5,962 bases of DNA. It comes from SAR86 cluster bacterium. GTDB taxonomy: Bacteria > Pseudomonadota > Gammaproteobacteria > Magnimaribacterales > D2472. Numbering within the stretch: position 1 is the stretch's first letter; every line of letters begins with the position of its first letter. The stretch is taken from NCBI GenBank assembly GCA_016779285.1, contig JADHNV010000057.1:1-5962 (forward strand). Reading direction: 5' to 3'. The notes under the pieces are model-generated. The model saw only the letters and a program-made list of their open reading frames with translations. It was not told the origin of the DNA and searched no databases. Made by a program: the position numbers and the translations under genes. Of the stretch, positions 1-5,958 are shown in pieces.

Positions 1-932
1 TCACCAGTGGAAATAGTCCCAGAAATATATGCGTTGTCTCCTTCAACATGAATGAGTTCAACAATTTCTTTGGCTACCTTAAATTGCTCATTATTATCTT
101 TCGAGACTGTGTATAGATTCCATAAACCTTGCGTTCCTTGGGAGAGCGATTTTAATGGAACCCAAGCTCCAGTTTTAATTTTTTTTTGCTGAAGTTGTAA
201 ATATGAAACAGAGCCGGGACTAATAAAAGTATTGAATTCAAATATACATAATCTGTTATCTGAACCTTGACCACTCATTTTTGTATAGCGCTTAAGTGTT
301 GCAGGAAAAATTTCCATGCCAATTAAAAAGCTATAAGATTCCCCCTCCATCAAACCTTCAATAACATTACTAGGTACTGAAACATGCGCCTCAACAAATG
401 ATGAATCAATAATTTCTAAAATAGGCACTCCTGGACTAATAACAGTTCCAGAATCTAGAAATCTATTTTGTATATATCCATCAAATGGCGCTCGAATATA
501 AGTCTGCTCTAATTTAACTGAGTATAAATCTACTTGCGCTTTAGCAATCAAAAACTCTGAATTAGCTCGATCTAGTTCTTGATTAGAAATAAATCCTTTT
601 GACTTTAAATCTTGAAACCTTTTTAAGGCTTGCTCAGCAAGATCAAATCTTGCTTGAGCTTGATTTAAATTAGCCTGCATTTCTGAGGGATCCAAAAATG
701 CCAAGATGTCTCCCTTTTTTACCGCATCTCCAATATCGATTTTAACTTGCTGAATCTTGCCTGGAACTTCAAAAGCTAGCTTTGAATAATTTAATGGAAG
801 TATCTTTCCTGGAAAATTCTGAATGATATTATAAGATTCTTGAATTTCAATAGTGGTAATTTCTAAAGACGAATTTGATGAAAGATCAAATATAGCAAAT
901 AGTAAAATTGAAAAGTTAAGAGATTTATTCAT
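1..932 (-). CDS. Periplasmic adaptor subunit of an RND-type efflux pump (HlyD/membrane fusion protein family), 3' end cut off
   Basis: The minus-strand frame opens with ATG at 932 (MNKSLNFSILLF) and stays open for 310 codons to the window edge, so the C-terminus is missing. These adaptors bridge an inner-membrane transporter to an outer-membrane channel. Visible parts in order: a hydrophobic N-terminal export segment (about residues 5-17) with no lipobox cysteine; the first half of a lipoyl/barrel-sandwich domain (about 52-81, FEVPGKIQQVKIDIGDAVKKG); an alpha-helical coiled-coil hairpin (about 83-143, with LNQAQARFDLAEQALKRF); and the second lipoyl half with the hallmark TYIRAPFDGYI (144-154) and SGTVISPGVPILEI (161-174). 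A beta-barrel follows from about 177. An Asp at position 16 interrupts the signal segment, which is slightly odd. There is no Shine-Dalgarno before the ATG. The gene is divergent from a TetR regulator, and the pump gene probably follows beyond the edge. The family is secure; the substrate cannot be told. Confidence 0.93.
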   Translation of the reverse strand, partial: MNKSLNFSILLFAIFDLSSNSSLEITTIEIQESYNIIQNFPGKILPLNYSKLAFEVPGKIQQVKIDIGDAVKKGDILAFLDPSEMQANLNQAQARFDLAEQALKRFQDLKSKGFISNQELDRANSEFLIAKAQVDLYSVKLEQTYIRAPFDGYIQNRFLDSGTVISPGVPILEIIDSSFVEAHVSVPSNVIEGLMEGESYSFLIGMEIFPATLKRYTKMSGQGSDNRLCIFEFNTFISPGSVSYLQLQQKKIKTGAWVPLKSLSQGTQGLWNLYTVSKDNNEQFKVAKEIVELIHVEGDNAYISGTISTG

Positions 933-948
933 AAAATTTTATATGTTA

Positions 949-965
949 TGCTAATAATGTTAGCA
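949..965. promoter_or_regulatory. Palindromic operator candidate for the TetR-family regulator
   Basis: TGCTAA-TAATG-TTAGCA is a perfect 6-bp inverted repeat with a 5-bp centre. It lies in the shared 84-bp region of the divergent pair, just downstream of the predicted adaptor start point (about +4 to +20), where a bound dimer would block transcription. A weak plus-strand promoter for the regulator (TATATT at 980-985, poor -35 near 957-962) would also be covered, which would allow autorepression. The size and position suit a TetR operator; the binding itself is inferred. Confidence 0.5.
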
Positions 966-975
966 GCGTAAACAT

Positions 976-1003
976 AGTATATATTTAATGTATTCACTGT
1001 CAA
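976..1003 (-). promoter_or_regulatory. Predicted sigma70 promoter of the efflux adaptor gene
   Basis: Reading the minus strand, a perfect -35 box TTGACA (1003-998) is followed after 16 bp by TATACT (981-976), five of six matches to the -10 consensus. Transcription would begin near 968-969, giving a leader of about 36 nt before the ATG at 932. It is the best promoter match seen in the window. The assignment rests on consensus matching only. Confidence 0.6.
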
Positions 1004-1016
1004 CATTATATTGAAT

Positions 1017-1613
1017 ATGAAATATCATCACGGAAATCTCAAAGAAGAATTGATTGTAAGTGCCTGCAAGGTATGTGAAATCGCTGGTCATGATCAAATG
1101 AGTTTGCGATCCATTGCAAAGGAAGCTAGTGTCTCTCAAACGGCTCCATACAGACACTTTAAAACAAAAGATTCTCTTCTTGCTGAAGTATCAAAGAGAG
1201 GTTTTGAAGAATTAACTGAGAAACTCCAAACAGCAGCTAATGCAGTTAAAAATTCAACAAAAAAAGATCAATTTCTAGAAATGGGTCTTGCCTACATTGG
1301 ATTTGGTCTAGAGAAAAAAAATACCTATGATCTAATGTTTAGTCCTATCATTGATAAAACTGAATATCCTGAGCTTCACAATGCAGCCTCAGGAGCATTC
1401 GATGAGCTGGTCAAAATTTTAACCGAACTATTCCCTAGAATATCAGAAGATGAGCTTGGTAAAAAATGTATAAAGTTCTGGGCGATGATGCATGGTCTTG
1501 TTGGATTATTAGATCTTGATATTGATCCAAATCTAGATACAGACGCAAGCAGCGCTATGTCAGTCGTGGTTAGAGACCTAAGATCTTTTCTTGCTGAATC
1601 CTTAGAGTTTTAA
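1017..1613 (+). CDS. TetR/AcrR-family transcriptional regulator (WHG-type C-terminal domain)
   Basis: This 198-residue DNA-binding repressor starts with MKYHHGNLKEELI, the characteristic opening of the TetR subgroup carrying the WHG (TetR_C_33-like) ligand domain. The helix-turn-helix spans about residues 29-48 (SLRSIAKEASVSQTAPYRHF) and is followed by KTKDSLLAEV. The C-terminal part is helical and contains FWAMMHGLVGLLDLD near 157-171, matching the subgroup's W..(M/V)HG signature. I chose ATG 1017 because the family normally starts at this point; an in-frame TTG at 1011 would add two residues. No Shine-Dalgarno is visible. The gene is divergent from the efflux adaptor, so it most likely represses that pump and is released by a small hydrophobic ligand. 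Its stop overlaps the stop of the convergent DUF4399 gene. The ligand is unknown. Confidence 0.92.
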   Translation: MKYHHGNLKEELIVSACKVCEIAGHDQMSLRSIAKEASVSQTAPYRHFKTKDSLLAEVSKRGFEELTEKLQTAANAVKNSTKKDQFLEMGLAYIGFGLEKKNTYDLMFSPIIDKTEYPELHNAASGAFDELVKILTELFPRISEDELGKKCIKFWAMMHGLVGLLDLDIDPNLDTDASSAMSVVVRDLRSFLAESLEF

Positions 1614-2014
1614 TTCACTTGAACAGTAATTCTCTCTGAATAAATTGGTGGGTTATGCGGAATGTGTCGAAAGTCACCCAATAGCAGTTGAAGTGTATGA
1701 GTGCCTTTAGCTAATTCAATCTCAACTTCAGTCTGTCCTTTACCAAAATGGACATGATTCTTATCAGCAGGTATTGGTAGGTTAAGTGATGGCAAATCAG
1801 CATCAATGATCAAATGATGATGTCCGGTATTCACCATTTCTATCCCAGCTGGTGCAACACCAAAATTTTCTAACCCAAATCGAACAGTAAATGTTCTTGA
1901 AACAGTTTCTCCATCATTTGGCGAAATAAAATATACAGAAGCATTTTCATCACCTTTTGATAGCTCTATGGCATGAAGTGAAAATGAAAGAAAAATAACA
2001 AATAAATATCTCAT
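1610..2014 (-). CDS. Secreted DUF4399 domain protein
   Basis: This 134-residue protein has a short signal peptide (MRYLFVIFLSFSLHA, likely cut after Ala15) and a single DUF4399 domain filling the rest, so it should act in the periplasm or at the cell surface. Family hallmarks are clear: VYFISPNDGETV (27-38), GVAPAGIE (52-59), NTGHHHLIIDADLP (62-75), IPADKNHVHFGKGQTE (81-96), GTHTLQLLLGDFRHIPH (104-120) and a closing SERITVQV strand. Histidines cluster at 65-67, 87, 89, 106, 117 and 120, which could suggest metal or ligand binding, but the family's function is not established to my knowledge. The predicted beta-rich domain resembles small copper-tolerance or Ig-like folds only loosely. It directly follows the flavin-reductase-like gene (TAG then ATG, no gap) and is convergent with tetR, sharing TTAA at the stops. 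Confidence 0.88.
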   Translation of the reverse strand: MRYLFVIFLSFSLHAIELSKGDENASVYFISPNDGETVSRTFTVRFGLENFGVAPAGIEMVNTGHHHLIIDADLPSLNLPIPADKNHVHFGKGQTEVEIELAKGTHTLQLLLGDFRHIPHNPPIYSERITVQVN

Positions 2015-2479
2015 CTAATCTAAGTATCCTCCGTCTGCATACATTAAAGTATTAAAAGTCTCAGCAGTTTGTGAGTGAAAAACACTGGCAATAACAATTG
2101 TATGAGTATGATATGCAATAGTTTGATCAACTTTGCAGAATATATTTGCCTGAGCATTCTTTATAAAAGGAATATCGCTCACGTCCCAAAAATTATTTTC
2201 AAATCTTTGTGACTCTTGATTGCGTGAGCTACATAAATTTGAAATTTCTTGCTGATTTTTTTGAAGAATATTGATGCATAAATTCTTACCTTTAATCAAA
2301 GCATCATGGATGCTGGCACCCTGATTTACACAAACTAATATTGAGGGTGGGTCCATTGTTAATGAAGTTACTGAAGAAGCAGTCATTGCCAACAGATTGT
2401 CATATGAATCTTTCGCTGAAATAACGCTGACCGATGAAGCTAAAAATCTCATTGCAATTAAAAATTGTTCTTTAGCCAT
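2015..2479 (-). CDS. Flavin reductase-like protein (FMN-binding split barrel, HpaC/Fre-like small component family)
   Basis: This 154-residue protein is the normal length for the flavin-reductase-like split-barrel family, whose members bind FMN or FAD and often reduce it with NAD(P)H to supply a partner monooxygenase. The family pattern runs throughout: FLIAMRFLASSVSVISAKD (6-24, matching the usual F..A.R.FA.GV.V.TA), LAMTASSVTSLTMDPPSILVCVN (30-52, flavin-binding strand-turn), a histidine-aspartate pair at 58-59, CINIL (68-72), RFENNFW (92-98), HTHTIVIASV (124-133, replacing the usual GDHT...G.V) and LMYADGGYLD at the end. Start at 2479 is preferred over the internal Met10 because residues 6-12 match the family. 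No monooxygenase partner is in the window, so the exact substrate is open. It is first in a two-gene unit with DUF4399 and divergent from rsmD, with 37 bp between them. Confidence 0.85.
   Translation of the reverse strand: MAKEQFLIAMRFLASSVSVISAKDSYDNLLAMTASSVTSLTMDPPSILVCVNQGASIHDALIKGKNLCINILQKNQQEISNLCSSRNQESQRFENNFWDVSDIPFIKNAQANIFCKVDQTIAYHTHTIVIASVFHSQTAETFNTLMYADGGYLD
2027..2032 (-). promoter_or_regulatory. Shine-Dalgarno of the DUF4399 gene, inside the upstream gene
   Basis: On the minus strand GGAGGA lies 12 nt before the ATG at 2014. It is made by the two glycine codons of the upstream protein's C-terminal GGYLD. It is the strongest ribosome-binding match in a window where most starts have none. 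It implies that DUF4399 can be initiated independently of, or re-initiated after, translation of the flavin-reductase-like gene. Confidence 0.6.
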
Positions 2480-2485
2480 AGACGT

Positions 2486-2491
2486 TATAAT
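2486..2491 (+). promoter_or_regulatory. Predicted -10 box for rsmD-hemC-hemD
   Basis: A perfect TATAAT lies in the 37-bp gap before rsmD, with a start point expected near 2498 and a leader of about 19 nt. The -35 region is weak (TTGTTC at 2465-2470, only 15 bp away, within the divergent gene). A TATAAA for the opposite strand sits back to back at 2496-2491 and would serve the flavin-reductase-like gene with an almost leaderless transcript. The AT-richness of the region makes chance matches likely. Confidence 0.35.
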
Positions 2492-2516
2492 TTATACTCA
2501 GTAAAAATTTGAAATA

Positions 2517-3065
2517 TTGAATACGTCAAGCATAAGAATAATTGGGGGAAGAAACAAGAGTTATCGTATAGCTTTTAAGGCAACTCCCGCTTTGAGACCA
2601 ACTACCGATAGAGCTAAGGAGACCTTGTTTAGTTGGTTACAATTTGAATTAAAAGATAAATCTTGTCTCGATTTGTTTGCAGGCACTGGTAGTTTAGGTT
2701 TAGAGGCCTTATCAAGAGGAGCTAAACACTCTACATTTATCGAAAAAGATAAAAGTTTGTACAAAAATATTTTAAAAAATATTAATCAACTAGAATATAA
2801 AGATTGTACTCAAGTTATCTGCAGCGACTCCCTAAAATGGCTTAGCATAAACAAAAGAAAATTTGATTTAATATTTTTAGATCCACCTTTTGATCAGCTT
2901 GATTATGAAACCCTCCTCAGAACAATTTATGGAAGCAATATTATGAATGACGAGGGAAAAGTCTTCCTTGAAGCAAGCAAGCATAGTGATATCAAATTTC
3001 ATCATACTCAAAAAATTCTTAAAGATAAGGTAATAGGAGACGTGAGGCTTATAATTTTACAATGA
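2517..3065 (+). CDS. rsmD: 16S rRNA (guanine(966)-N(2))-methyltransferase RsmD
   Basis: RsmD uses S-adenosylmethionine to methylate N2 of G966 of 16S rRNA, in the small-subunit P-site region, during 30S assembly. The 182-residue product shows the family signature in order: RIIGG (7-11), ALRPTTDRAKETLFSWL (25-41), the SAM-binding motif LDLFAGTGSLGLEALSRGA (51-69), acidic IEKD (75-78) for the SAM ribose, and the catalytic DPPF (122-125) for N-methylation of guanine. It is a little shorter than the E. coli protein, mainly at the termini. The start is TTG at 2517: an in-frame TAA at 2502 limits extension and no ATG or GTG precedes the conserved RIIGG. No Shine-Dalgarno is visible, so expression is probably low. 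The stop overlaps the hemC start in ATGA, indicating translational coupling. Confidence 0.95.
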   Translation: MNTSSIRIIGGRNKSYRIAFKATPALRPTTDRAKETLFSWLQFELKDKSCLDLFAGTGSLGLEALSRGAKHSTFIEKDKSLYKNILKNINQLEYKDCTQVICSDSLKWLSINKRKFDLIFLDPPFDQLDYETLLRTIYGSNIMNDEGKVFLEASKHSDIKFHHTQKILKDKVIGDVRLIILQ

Positions 3066-3973
3066 AAATTAGAATAGCAACCAGGCTATCTCCGCTTGCA
3101 ATGCTGCAAACAAACGAAGTGATAGAAAGAATCAAATTTTTTGATCCTCGATGCGTATGTGAGATTATTAAGATCGAATCAGAAGGCGATCTTACAGATG
3201 CTCCTTTGCATACAATTGGCGGCAAAGGTTTGTTTGTATCCAAACTAGAGATGGCGTTAGAGAATGGAAGTGCTGATATAGCAGTGCATAGTTTAAAGGA
3301 TGTTCCAGCACTCATAAATTCTAAATTCACCATTGCAGCAACTTTGGCAAGGGAGGAACCAATCGATGCCCTTCTATTAAAAGAAGGATTAACCATTAGC
3401 GACTTATCAAAAAATCTTAATATTGCTACATCTGGACCTAGAAGGCGATCTCAACTGCTTGCCATCAATCCTAAATTGAATATCAAACCAATCAGGGGGA
3501 ATATCCAAACTAGAATTAATAAACTCCAAACTGATAATTTAGATGGTTTGATTGTCGCCAAAGCTGCGCTTAATCGATTAAAAATTTTACATCCTAACGT
3601 TCATGTATTTACAGAAGAGCAAATGTTACCAGCAGCAGCGCAGGGAGCCATTGGTATTGAAGTTAAGTCAACTGACATTTCACCTTACCTGAGTGATTTA
3701 CTAAGTTTAGTCAATGATAGCCTGACTTTCCAATCAACAGAAATTGAAAGATTGGTTGTAGCATCCCTTGAAGGAAATTGTTTATCTCCAATTTCAGCTT
3801 TGTGCAAAATTGATAATCAAGATGTTGAACTTAAAGTAAGAGTTTCTAATCAAGATGGAACTGAAGTGCACAATGAGCTGAAAAGATTTAAATTAAAAAA
3901 TAAAATAGACGCTGTGAATGATTTTATAGAAACACTAATTCGTAAAGGCGTCAAAGAAATTATTCAACGATAG
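3062..3973 (+). CDS. hemC: Porphobilinogen deaminase (hydroxymethylbilane synthase)
   Basis: HemC joins four porphobilinogen molecules into the linear tetrapyrrole hydroxymethylbilane in the cytoplasm, using a covalently bound dipyrromethane cofactor. The 303-residue protein is close to the usual length. Visible motifs: RIATRLSPLAMLQ (4-16), GGKGLFVSKLE (53-63), ADIAVHSLKDVP (71-82) with the catalytic Asp at 80, the substrate-binding arginines 127/128 in TSGPRRRSQL (123-132), RGNIQTR (145-151), LPAAAQGAIGIE (189-200) and SLEGNC (235-240) with Cys240 as the cofactor attachment residue. Oddities: the usual TSSLRRQ is TSGPRRR, TRGD is SEGD (40-43), and the usual Arg before LEGGC is Ser. All core catalytic residues remain, so it should be active. 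ATG 3062 overlaps the rsmD stop; GTGAGG at 3042-3047 is a distant Shine-Dalgarno candidate. hemD follows with no gap. Confidence 0.96.
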   Translation: MKIRIATRLSPLAMLQTNEVIERIKFFDPRCVCEIIKIESEGDLTDAPLHTIGGKGLFVSKLEMALENGSADIAVHSLKDVPALINSKFTIAATLAREEPIDALLLKEGLTISDLSKNLNIATSGPRRRSQLLAINPKLNIKPIRGNIQTRINKLQTDNLDGLIVAKAALNRLKILHPNVHVFTEEQMLPAAAQGAIGIEVKSTDISPYLSDLLSLVNDSLTFQSTEIERLVVASLEGNCLSPISALCKIDNQDVELKVRVSNQDGTEVHNELKRFKLKNKIDAVNDFIETLIRKGVKEIIQR

Positions 3974-4672
3974 ATGATTGTAAATACTAGACCGGTTGAT
4001 CTTGGCCAAAAAACCAATCTTTTACTTCAAAAATTTAAATGCAATTTTGTTCACTTACCTTTAACTAAAATTTTAAAAATAAAGCCTGCTGCTCAAGCAA
4101 TACAAAATATAACTAACCTGAGTAATTATGATCTTTTAATATTTACTAGCCAATCCGCAGTAACTTATGGAGCTAAATATTGCCAAAAATCTTTTCAACA
4201 GGATGCAAGGATTCCTATTCTTGCAATCGGTCGTGCAACTCAAGAATCATTGAAAAAATTTAATCTTCCTTCAAAAACCCCATCAACATTTGATTCTGAA
4301 GGTTTAGCAGAAGTAATTAAACAAAAAGGTTACAAAAAATGTATGCTTTTTTGTGGAGAGAAAAAACCACGCATACTCTCTTTATCTGATATTGAAATAG
4401 ATACATTTCCTTGCTATGCATCGCAAGAAGAAGACAAAATTGATCTTTTAAAAATTCAGGGTCAAGATAAATTGGTATTTCTAATCTATACCCAACAAAC
4501 TTTAGAAGTGCTCATGCGACAGTTATCTGTGAATACAATCCAGAAAATTATTTTAATTGTTGCCTCGAAAAGAATAAAAGAGTTAGCTATTCAGCACGGA
4601 TTTAAAAAATGCATCTTAGCGAATTCCCCTCATGATGAAGAGATGGTTGAAGCAGCCCTAGCAGTATATTAA
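3974..4672 (+). CDS. hemD: Uroporphyrinogen-III synthase
   Basis: HemD cyclises hydroxymethylbilane and inverts ring D to give uroporphyrinogen III, the branch point to heme, siroheme and cobalamin. The 232-residue protein has the family's low-conservation pattern of two alternating alpha/beta domains: an NTRP start (4-7), HLPL (27-30), LLIFTSQSAVTYGA (54-67), ILAIGRATQESL (82-93), SEGLAEVI (108-115), CYASQ (about 142), a third LIYTQQTLEVL stretch and IVASKRIKELAIQHGFKK near the C-terminus, close to E. coli VVSERLAKLARELG. The ATG follows the hemC TAG immediately (TAGATG) without a Shine-Dalgarno of its own, so it probably depends on ribosomes finishing hemC. Sequence similarity alone is moderate, but position after hemC makes the call firm. 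It ends 5 bp from the convergent rho gene. Confidence 0.93.
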   Translation: MIVNTRPVDLGQKTNLLLQKFKCNFVHLPLTKILKIKPAAQAIQNITNLSNYDLLIFTSQSAVTYGAKYCQKSFQQDARIPILAIGRATQESLKKFNLPSKTPSTFDSEGLAEVIKQKGYKKCMLFCGEKKPRILSLSDIEIDTFPCYASQEEDKIDLLKIQGQDKLVFLIYTQQTLEVLMRQLSVNTIQKIILIVASKRIKELAIQHGFKKCILANSPHDEEMVEAALAVY

Positions 4673-4677
4673 ATTAA

Positions 4678-5958
4678 TTATTTTTTCTTTCCGTTTGCGC
4701 TGCCACTTTTCATGGCGCTAAAGAACTCATCATTCGTCTTAGATGATTTTAATCTTTCAATTAAAAATTCAATCGCCTGAGAGTCTTCCATATCATCGAG
4801 AATCTTCCTAAGAATAAACATTCTCTGTAACTCTTCAGGACTGGTAAGAAGATCCTCTCTTCTGGTTCCTGAGCGTCTAATGTTAATGGCAGGAAAAATT
4901 CTTTTTTCAGCAATTTTTCTTTCTAGATGAATTTCCATATTTCCTGTGCCCTTAAATTCCTCATAAATAACTTCATCCATTTTAGAGCCAGTTTCAACAA
5001 GAGCAGTGGCGATAATAGTCAAACTTCCACCTTCTTCTAGATTCCTTGCAGCACCAAAAAATCTTTTAGGTCTTTCAAGAGCATTTGAATCTACGCCGCC
5101 TGACAGAATTTTCCCTGAAGCTGGTTGGACTGAATTATAAGCTCTACCCAATCTAGTAATAGAATCAAGCAGAATAACTACATCTTTTTTATGTTCAACT
5201 AGCCTTTTAGCTTTTTCAATAACCATGTCAGCTACCTGAACATGTCTTGTCGGAGGTTCATCAAATGTACTTGCAACCACTTCACCTCTTACTGTTCTAG
5301 ACATATCCGTGACTTCCTCTGGTCGCTCATCAATCAGCAATACTATTAATTCCACCTCAGGATTATTTTTTGTAATCGAATGAGCTATGCTTTGTAGCAT
5401 AAGTGTTTTACCTGCTTTGGGGGGTGAGACGATTAATCCACGCTGCCCCTTGCCAATTGGAGATGCAAGATCAATGATTCTAGAAGAAAGATCTTCAGCT
5501 GAACCACTGCCCTGCTCGAGAGTAAGTCGTGATGTTGGAAAGAGTGGTGTTAAATTTTCAAAAAGAATTTTCTTTTTTGTTTTTTCTGGGGCCTCTTTGT
5601 TGATTGTGTCAACGTAGACTAAAGCAAAGTATCTTTCGCTATCTTTTGGAGGTCTAATTTTTCCATGAATTTCATCCCCTTTTCTGAGGCTGAATTTTCT
5701 AACTTGGCTTGGAGATACATAAATATCATCTGGGCCAGAACAATAGGAGCCTTCAGGAGATCTTAAGAAGCCAAATCCATCATTCAAAATCTCTAACACT
5801 CCTCCGCCATATATATCTACACCTTCCTTGGCTTGTTGTTTAAAAATACGGAATATGATTTCCTGCTTCTTAAGACGCCCAACATCTTCAATTCCTAAGC
5901 TTTCGGCAATATCCACCAACTCATTGATTGGCTTGACTTTCATTTCTGTTAAATTCAT
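4678..5958 (-). CDS. rho: Transcription termination factor Rho
   Basis: Rho is the hexameric RNA-dependent ATPase and helicase that ends transcription of untranslated RNA. The 426-residue protein keeps E. coli numbering through the core. Seen in order: N-terminal helical domain (about 1-47, starting MNLTEMK); cold-shock-like primary RNA-binding site with DGFGFLRS (60-67) and GPDDIYVSPSQVRKF (75-89); Walker A SPPKAGKT (178-185); LLIDERPEEV (207-216) with catalytic Glu211; Walker B VVILLDSITRLGRAYN (260-275); Q-loop PASGKILSGGVDSNA (279-293); R-loop EEFKGTGNME (333-342); and arginine finger Arg366 in RRSGTRRE. Residues contacted by bicyclomycin in E. coli (such as Lys181, Arg212, Ser266) are conserved. 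The C-terminus runs a few residues longer than E. coli's, ending SGSANGKKK. The upstream region lies outside the window, so its promoter and any autoregulated leader are not visible. Confidence 0.99.
   Translation of the reverse strand: MNLTEMKVKPINELVDIAESLGIEDVGRLKKQEIIFRIFKQQAKEGVDIYGGGVLEILNDGFGFLRSPEGSYCSGPDDIYVSPSQVRKFSLRKGDEIHGKIRPPKDSERYFALVYVDTINKEAPEKTKKKILFENLTPLFPTSRLTLEQGSGSAEDLSSRIIDLASPIGKGQRGLIVSPPKAGKTLMLQSIAHSITKNNPEVELIVLLIDERPEEVTDMSRTVRGEVVASTFDEPPTRHVQVADMVIEKAKRLVEHKKDVVILLDSITRLGRAYNSVQPASGKILSGGVDSNALERPKRFFGAARNLEEGGSLTIIATALVETGSKMDEVIYEEFKGTGNMEIHLERKIAEKRIFPAINIRRSGTRREDLLTSPEELQRMFILRKILDDMEDSQAIEFLIERLKSSKTNDEFFSAMKSGSANGKKK

Noticed and set aside
179..187. Run of nine T (A9 in the adaptor's coding sense) as a possible slippage or frameshift site
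   Set aside because: The adaptor frame reads through with sensible beta-barrel sequence on both sides, so there is no sign of a broken or slipped frame.
960..1157. Open minus-strand frame across the start of tetR
   Set aside because: It lies opposite the strongly conserved helix-turn-helix coding region, covers the promoter area, and its product resembles no protein family.
2561..2764. Open minus-strand frame inside rsmD
   Set aside because: It is the antisense shadow of the SAM-binding region of a clear rsmD gene, with no start signal of its own.
3049..3396. Open minus-strand frame of 115 codons inside hemC
   Set aside because: It is antisense to the conserved N-terminal half of hemC and its translation shows no recognisable domain.
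4671..4692. AT-rich stretch and T run after hemD as an intrinsic terminator
   Set aside because: No stable GC-containing stem precedes the T run; TTAATTAA-like symmetry is too weak to call a terminator.
5387..5617. Open plus-strand frame inside rho
   Set aside because: It is antisense to the Walker A region of rho; conservation belongs to rho and the translation is low in meaningful pattern.
5690..5790. Cold-shock-like segment as a separate RNA-binding protein
   Set aside because: It is the normal primary RNA-binding domain of Rho, continuous with the ATPase domain in one frame.
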